Positions 63,589 through 64,000 of a stretch of 64,000 nucleotides of DNA are shown piece after piece. Position 1 is the first letter of the stretch, and each line of letters begins with the position of its first letter. The notes below the pieces were generated by a model. That model did not search any database. It saw only the letters and a program-made list of their open reading frames with translations, and had not been told where the DNA came from. Made by a program: the position numbers and the translations under genes. Origin of the DNA: CAVVGZ01 sp963747965 (GTDB lineage Bacteria; Chloroflexota; Anaerolineae; Anaerolineales; Anaerolineaceae); the NCBI GenBank assembly GCA_963747965.1, contig CAVVGZ010000004.1, positions 186,001-250,000 on the forward strand, read 5' to 3'.

Positions 63589-64000
63589 TGTCCCGTTACA
63601 TTGTCACCGGGGCGGCTGGTTTTATTGCTTCGAAGGTCAGCGAAATCCTGCTTAAACAAGGACATACCATCATCGGAATCGATAACATGAATGATTCTTA
63701 TGATGTTCGCCTAAAAGACTGGCGCCTGGCCCAGCTGGTTTCCTATCCAAATTTCATCTTCCTGCAGGAAGACATCAGTCAGTTTTCAAGGATGGATAAT
63801 GTATTTAACGCCCAGCGCCAAATCGATGGGGTCATCAACCTGGCAGCCCGGGCAGGAGTACGGATGAGCGTTGAAAATCCATGGGCTTATTTGGAAACAA
63901 ATATCAATGGAACCCTCAATTTACTCGAACTTTGCCATCGATACGATATACAAAAATTTATCCTTGCTTCTACATCAAGCCTCTACGGCAGTCATAATCC
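63588..64000 (+). CDS. NAD-dependent sugar epimerase (partial, runs off right edge)
   Basis: The first about 137 residues of an extended short-chain dehydrogenase: SRYIVTGAAGFIASKVSEIL binds NAD, then NLAARAGVRMSVENP and LASTSSLYGSHN. The Ser-x-Tyr side is at the very end; the catalytic YxxxK is beyond the edge. It resembles UDP-glucuronate/N-acetyl 4-epimerases and is coupled to the dehydrogenase, so the two probably make one uronic-acid nucleotide sugar for a surface polysaccharide. Confidence 0.9.
   Translation, partial: MSRYIVTGAAGFIASKVSEILLKQGHTIIGIDNMNDSYDVRLKDWRLAQLVSYPNFIFLQEDISQFSRMDNVFNAQRQIDGVINLAARAGVRMSVENPWAYLETNINGTLNLLELCHRYDIQKFILASTSSLYGSHN

Overview
The window looks like chromosomal backbone of an uncultured Anaerolineae-type member of the Chloroflexota. 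This is inferred from gene content, not from a marker phylogeny. Supporting signs are the adjacent DUF3090 and SCO1664-family genes, a very long SecA, CAP/LysM surface proteins, a HerA/NurA locus, moderate GC, many consensus TATAAT promoters and no rRNA or tRNA. I see no insertion sequence, phage or CRISPR array.

Layout. 1-6266 (minus): a hydrolase gene cluster with two creatinase-like M24 peptidases, an M20 dipeptidase, a DUF6282 amidohydrolase, a phosphotriesterase-family hydrolase and an isochorismatase-fold protein without the usual nucleophile. 6418-9984: polyphosphate kinase flanked by non-coding stretches with two coding-like remnants, then a small membrane protein and an FHA protein. 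9990-13857: GNAT, nicotinamidase-like hydrolase, xseA-xseB and a divergent-PAP2 protein. 13885-17403 (minus): nurA, a HAS-barrel-like small protein and herA. 17558-27269: GT2 glycosyltransferase, DUF3090, SCO1664 (frameshifted), homoserine dehydrogenase, folK-folP and three large membrane glycosyltransferases, two of them tandem paralogues. 27298-37222: DUF6092, nitroreductase, lpdA (frameshifted), secA, S1 protein, M19 dipeptidase and a membrane protein. 37557-45151: two M16 peptidase-family genes, acpS, a metallophosphoesterase, frr-uppS-cdsA and glpX. 45167-48013: SIMPL lipoprotein, a structured leader, cysK and cysE. 48050-56405: two CAP/LysM proteins (one damaged), a CBS protein (frameshifted), surE, a B12-binding radical SAM protein, a zinc-ribbon membrane protein, era and a phosphoribosyltransferase. 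56471-64000: a GIY-YIG protein, a TyrA-like dehydrogenase, an M50 protease, DUF951, an MGDG-synthase-like glycosyltransferase, tsaE-tsaB-rimI-udg, a nucleotide-sugar dehydrogenase and a partial epimerase.

Three points stand out. First, conserved genes at four places (near 19002, 29102, 49757-49833 and 50493) read through only if small indels are corrected, so either the assembly has errors or the genome carries recent lesions. Second, several genes (the GT2 gene at 18241, DUF951 at 58426, tsaE at 59805, nearly so the CAP gene at 49060) have a TATAAT box 6-9 nt from the start codon, which predicts leaderless or almost leaderless mRNAs. Third, the best candidates for an undescribed system are the three-gene NurA / HAS-barrel-like / HerA locus and the hydrolase cluster at the left edge. 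Their sequences support the gene assignments; their biological roles are inference.
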